NCBI GenBank assembly: GCA_041987425.1
Contig: JBHIWP010000001.1
Location: 1 to 64,000, forward strand
Reading direction: 5' to 3'
Length of the DNA: 64,000 nt
Origin: Leptofilum sp041987425
Lineage (GTDB): Bacteria > Chloroflexota > Anaerolineae > Promineifilales > Promineifilaceae
The position numbers were made by a program, and so were the translations under genes. The first letter of the stretch is position 1. Each line of letters starts with the position of its first letter. Shown here piece by piece: positions 60,803-64,000 of the stretch. Under the pieces are notes generated by a model, which did no database searches, had not been told where the DNA came from, and was given only the letters and a program-made list of their open reading frames with translations.

Positions 60803-61948
60803 CTACAACCCCAATAATCTAGAAATAATATTTCGCTGAATATCGGAGGTGCCAGAGTAAATGGTGCCTCCAATTGCGTCGCGCAAATCGCGCTCAATTT
60901 CAAATTCAGTCATATACCCATAGCCACCCAAAATCCGAATGGCGTCCATGCTAGAGGCCACATATGCCTCGCTGAGATACAGCTTGGCCATCGCTGCTTC
61001 CATGGTGGCTGTTTTCTTTTCCTTTTTTAACCAGGCAACCTTGTAAAGCAAATTACGGGCCGTTTCCAGCCGTACTTTCATGTCTGCAATACGATTGGAA
61101 ATAGATTGATACTTGCCGATGGGCTGTCCGCCTTGTTTGCGGTCTCGCGCGTAGCGAATGCATTTTTCTAGCTGAAACTCCATGGCCCCCAGGTGGCTGC
61201 CCAAAATGCAGCTGCGCTCCCATTCCATCGAATGGGCAAAGATTTTGGCACCGCCGCCTTCACGTCCCAGCAAATTTTCTTCGGGAATAAAGCAATCTTC
61301 CAGCACCAGCTCACCCATCGGAGAGGTGCGCAGGCCCATCTTTTCGATGTCGCGGCTCACGCTGAAGCCCGGCGTCCCCTGCTCCACAATAAAGGCAGTG
61401 ATTCCCCACATGCCCAACTTCGGATCTTTCGTAGCAAAGACCACGGCAATGTCGCAAATAGGCGCGCTGGTTACAAACATCTTTGTGCCGTTCAGGCAGA
61501 ACCCGCCTTCAACTTTCTCGTAGCGCGTGCGCAGGCTGTAGGCATCGGAGCCAGAATCGGGTTCCGTCATGCCGTGCGCCCCAATAAGTTCACCGCTAAT
61601 CAGGCGTGGTAAATATTTTCTTTTCTGCTCGTCACTACCTACGGTTAAGATGGGATGCTGCACGCTCCACATTTGCGCGTTGAGGGCAAAACTGAGGCCA
61701 TTGTCACGACTGCCATACCCCAGGCCTTCCATGGTTAGCATCGTGGTGAGGATGTCCATATCTGAACCACCGTATTCTTCTGGAAAAGAAAGGCCCAAGA
61801 TGCCAAAATCGGCACATTTTTGCCAGTTCTTGCGCGAAAATTCGCCTTCTTTATCTCGCTCAACCATTCCCTGGTTGAGTTCCTTTTGGGCAAATTCGGC
61901 TACCGAGCGTTTAAATTCTAACTGCTCTTCACTCCAAGAAAAATCCAT
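60803..61948 (-). CDS. Acyl-CoA-dehydrogenase-like prolyl-carrier-protein oxidase (PltE-like)
   Basis: A 381-residue flavoprotein of the acyl-CoA dehydrogenase fold, with family motifs EPDSGSDAYSLRTRYEKVEG, LNGTKMFVTSAP and the C-terminal GGYGYMTEFEIERDLRDA. The usual C-terminal catalytic glutamate before GTSDIQ is replaced by serine (YSGTSDIQ), while Glu244 in EWERSCIL is placed like the base of isovaleryl-CoA dehydrogenase. That layout is what I expect of the PltE/RedW/CloN3 group, which oxidise prolyl-S-carrier protein to pyrrolyl-S-carrier protein. Coupling to the proline-type adenylation gene strengthens this. On sequence alone, a fatty-acid or branched-chain dehydrogenase would be the alternative. 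Confidence 0.87.
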   Translation of the reverse strand: MDFSWSEEQLEFKRSVAEFAQKELNQGMVERDKEGEFSRKNWQKCADFGILGLSFPEEYGGSDMDILTTMLTMEGLGYGSRDNGLSFALNAQMWSVQHPILTVGSDEQKRKYLPRLISGELIGAHGMTEPDSGSDAYSLRTRYEKVEGGFCLNGTKMFVTSAPICDIAVVFATKDPKLGMWGITAFIVEQGTPGFSVSRDIEKMGLRTSPMGELVLEDCFIPEENLLGREGGGAKIFAHSMEWERSCILGSHLGAMEFQLEKCIRYARDRKQGGQPIGKYQSISNRIADMKVRLETARNLLYKVAWLKKEKKTATMEAAMAKLYLSEAYVASSMDAIRILGGYGYMTEFEIERDLRDAIGGTIYSGTSDIQRNIISRLLGL

Positions 61949-62441
61949 ATGGTTTGTACTCGCTTTTATTTATTACTGTTGATTTTTTGTTCGATTAAGC
62001 TTTTATTATCTGCAACAAACGGGCATGTCTAAGTTTTGTCCAGTTTTTAGGTTAGGCTAAATAGCTTACAGCCAGACTTGTGTTCATTACTGGATGGTTG
62101 GGATGATGGCCACATTGAGGATCTCTGATTGAGAAAAAACCTGTGATAGGATGCTGTCTATAGCAATTATTTGGTAAAGAAATCGCCTTTTCTTCAGTCA
62201 AAGTTTCACAGCAGCAGGGTCGACTTGGATAGGTGGAACAGACTGAATTTCAGCCTAAAGTTATCATTGTAAGGTTTCGTTTTGTCTTACGGCCGTTTCC
62301 CACCAATCACCCGTAGCCGCCCCTTTCTACAGGAGAAAACTGAACGAATTGTCGTGGCCTGCTACATGGATAATTGGCTTTGCCCCAGGTAGCATAAACG
62401 TTTTTATGGGGTTGTGGAATAAGAAGATAGGGGGGTATGAA
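61949..62441. other. Gene-free region upstream of the pyrrole genes
   Basis: These 493 bp separate the sulfotransferase stop from the dehydrogenase start. No gene and no long inverted repeat was recognised. The promoter for the dehydrogenase/adenylation/halogenase set should lie here. One octamer ACGGCCGT lies near 62290. Confidence 0.55.
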
Positions 62442-63383
62442 TCAATGCCGGTATAGCCGGTCTAGAAGGCGTCGCATTTCGTGATATTCGGCCTCGCCCA
62501 CTTTACGGCCGTGCGACAGCTCGAAACAGTCCGGCAACGGCCGCGTCACCTCTGCGGGGGCACCGTTGGCAGCCATGAAGGCAGCAATACGTTCGGCTTC
62601 CCGCTGCGGATTGGCACAGACGTCTTTGTAATGAACGGTTAAAAAGCACTGCTCGCCAACGGCCGTTCGCTCCTGGGCAATGTTTTTCTCCACGTAATAA
62701 ACCTGCTCGCAGACCTGTTCCAACACGCTTTTGCCATCCACATTTTCACACTCATGCGGGCGAGCGCCCAGCCAGTGCGGGTAGCGCGTTGTCCGCGCCT
62801 TGTATATTGACTGCGCGGTGTCCAGCGGATCGCGCATTACCTGAATGAACAAAGCATTCGGAAACACCTTGCGAATGGCCCGAATACGCAAGCTAAGCAC
62901 CGTTGTCTTGTTGAAGAAAGGCAGGCCAAATATTTGCTCTGTGGCGGCAACAGCCCGATACATGCCTTGCACCTGCTGCGGTGAAAGGGCCTCTGGCTCC
63001 ACCGGCCCGTACCGGTCGCGGAACCAATAAGCCCAAACTGTTTCTCCTTCGGCCGGGGCGCCTCGCCCTTCCGTTCGGCCGAAATTGCTCTCAAAGGAGC
63101 CGGTCATTTTGTCGCCACCCATGCGTTTGGCCAGTTTGGCTGTGGTTATCGGCAATGGCTTGCCTAAATGGAAGCTGGAGATAGCGGTCAGGTTCGAGAA
63201 ATAAGACGTAGGAATTGTCCAGCTGACAATCTGGCGGGTCAACGTCGTGCCGGCTCTGGGTGGGGCCACAATAAACGTCGGGCTGTATTGCAGCTTGTGG
63301 CCATCTCGCTGTACTTTCTCTAGAACGTTAAGTCCGTAAAACATTACTTTGTCTTGCAGCTTACCAAAGCCAGAAACAGCCAT
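62442..63383 (-). CDS. PAPS-dependent sulfotransferase
   Basis: A 313-residue soluble protein. The 5'-phosphosulfate-binding loop is VAPPRAGTTLTRQIVS near residue 40 and the 3'-phosphate motif QVMRDPLDTAQSIYKAR near residue 182, with the Arg and Ser that contact PAPS. This is the bacterial Sulfotransfer family, which adds sulfate to hydroxyl or amine groups of metabolites, glycans or lipids. It lies between the edge-truncated synthetase and the pyrrole genes on the same strand, so tailoring of the cluster product is likely. In curacin-type pathways sulfation of a beta-hydroxyl precedes thioesterase-driven decarboxylation; whether that applies here is unknown. Confidence 0.87.
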   Translation of the reverse strand: MAVSGFGKLQDKVMFYGLNVLEKVQRDGHKLQYSPTFIVAPPRAGTTLTRQIVSWTIPTSYFSNLTAISSFHLGKPLPITTAKLAKRMGGDKMTGSFESNFGRTEGRGAPAEGETVWAYWFRDRYGPVEPEALSPQQVQGMYRAVAATEQIFGLPFFNKTTVLSLRIRAIRKVFPNALFIQVMRDPLDTAQSIYKARTTRYPHWLGARPHECENVDGKSVLEQVCEQVYYVEKNIAQERTAVGEQCFLTVHYKDVCANPQREAERIAAFMAANGAPAEVTRPLPDCFELSHGRKVGEAEYHEMRRLLDRLYRH

Positions 63384-63461
63384 TCTTTATTCTCCTACAA
63401 TAGGAATCACAAAAATTGAACTCACGACGTATGCTGAATAAGACAAGTTGGGGCGAACCGC

Positions 63462-64000
63462 TCAGCGATGCGCCTGCTGCACCTTATCCAGTCGCGCTTG
63501 CAATGCAGCCGCAACTTCTTTTACAAAAGGTTCCTGAATCACGCCAATGTGATGCGTGGGAAATTGACACATCTGCACCCCGGCCGTTGCCCGACTTTCC
63601 CAACCTAATGTCTGATCTAAAAAAGGATTTCGCCGCACCATTAGCATATCGATCGTTCCCTCAAAATCGCCAATGGGTTTATACACCTTGCGCGATTTAC
63701 CTGTAACAAACTCCATTAGATAATAATCCCGGTGCTTTCTTAAAACTGGAGCGCCTGTAGCCAGGTACAGCCAAAAGATAAAGCGCTTGCCCTGCTGAAA
63801 AGTGCGAATCAGGTATCTTCTGGAACGGAAAAGGAAGCCAAAACCAGCCCGCCGCATCTTGCCAGAAAGAGTTGTTGGAACATCTTGGTCAAAGCCAAAG
63901 AGGGGCAGTTTCCCTACCTGCGGCCCTACTCCTTCCTGCTTACGCTTGAACAGAGCACTCCGGTCTGCCAGGGCCGATGGCTCGATGAGTGCCAGCAAAG
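63462..64000 (-). CDS. C-terminal end of a thioesterase-terminated synthetase (runs off right edge)
   Basis: About 179 residues open to the window edge. They start inside the thioesterase domain: LLALIEPSALADR corresponds to the strand carrying the catalytic aspartate region (compare VALLDTHNPE in the PKS, although Glu stands in place of Asp), and CQFPTHHIGVIQEPFVKEV supplies the catalytic histidine region. The spacing and the long helical lid between the two match the TE domains of the tandem C-PCP-TE proteins in this cluster. The GxSxG elbow and all upstream domains lie outside the window. It is the fourth TE of the cluster. Confidence 0.75.
   Translation of the reverse strand, partial: LLALIEPSALADRSALFKRKQEGVGPQVGKLPLFGFDQDVPTTLSGKMRRAGFGFLFRSRRYLIRTFQQGKRFIFWLYLATGAPVLRKHRDYYLMEFVTGKSRKVYKPIGDFEGTIDMLMVRRNPFLDQTLGWESRATAGVQMCQFPTHHIGVIQEPFVKEVAAALQARLDKVQQAHR

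Larger units (their letters stand above)
1..64000. repeat. Dispersed palindromic octamer ACGGCCGT
   Basis: Reading through the sequence I counted about 70 copies, against one or two expected for this length and composition. Most are inside genes, where they appear as T-A-V (ACG-GCC-GTN), N/D/Y-G-R (NAC-GGC-CGT) or R-P codons. Examples are near 830, 7955, 16370, 20685, 28150, 34480, 53205 and 62650. The usual flanks are A or T, extending to AACGGCCGTT. Density is low in the Rhs locus (five in 10.5 kb) and in the sugar-transport genes. It resembles the HIP1 octamer of cyanobacteria in being a short, widely dispersed palindrome. Confidence 0.85.

Overview
The window looks like a piece of a mid-GC Chloroflexota (Anaerolineae/Ardenticatenia-like) chromosome. 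That is an inference from gene style: sugar ABC operons without an ATPase gene, membrane-anchored helix-hairpin-helix proteins, large YD-repeat surface proteins with Thr/Pro linkers, and a small membrane protein family that travels with Rhs loci. No rRNA, tRNA, CRISPR array, insertion sequence or phage gene was seen. Two genome-wide style signatures stand out. The palindromic octamer ACGGCCGT occurs about 70 times, roughly 50-fold above chance. A 109-bp intergenic element made of two hairpins occurs three times (551-659, 13045-13152, 21115-21223).

Left part (1-26 kb), ordinary metabolism. It opens with a cysteine-synthase-like gene running off the left edge, a nucleotidyltransferase and the large subunit of an aconitase-X enzyme. 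A complete sugar-utilisation operon follows: LacI regulator with its own promoter/operator, lipoprotein binding protein, two permeases, HAD phosphatase, FGGY kinase and GH42 beta-galactosidase. The aconitase-X small subunit lies on the far side of that operon. Next come two HhH proteins, TfoX-like protein, UvrD-like helicase, M50-CBS protease, DUF3307 membrane protein, Crp/Fnr regulator, ATP-grasp ligase, YceI protein, a candidate structured RNA with a strong terminator, a TSUP permease and a dihydropyrimidinase-like hydrolase.

Right part (26-64 kb), a biosynthetic gene cluster with all genes on the minus strand, running past the right edge. In transcription order: the end of a thioesterase-terminated synthetase, sulfotransferase, acyl-CoA-dehydrogenase-like prolyl oxidase, stand-alone adenylation enzyme with a proline-type pocket, two FAD-dependent halogenases, a free carrier protein, a membrane acyltransferase, two tandem C-PCP-TE proteins, a formyltransferase/half-condensation/adenylation NRPS with an embedded luciferase-like monooxygenase, a one-module PKS (KS-AT-KR-DH-ACP-TE) and a Sfp-type phosphopantetheinyl transferase. 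Adenylation enzyme, dehydrogenase, carrier protein and halogenase are the parts list for making halogenated pyrrolyl-S-carrier protein from proline, as in pyoluteorin or clorobiocin. The formyltransferase/Gly-type A/monooxygenase protein feeding a PKS suggests an N-formylglycine-like starter.

The cluster is split by a 10.5-kb polymorphic-toxin locus (38.7-49.2 kb): a 2835-residue secreted Rhs/YD-repeat protein with a beta-propeller-like insertion in its core, a small membrane protein as candidate immunity partner, a displaced (orphan) Rhs C-terminal cassette broken by a frameshift and an in-frame stop, and a second paralogous candidate immunity gene. The locus is poor in the octamer compared with its surroundings, which fits separate acquisition.
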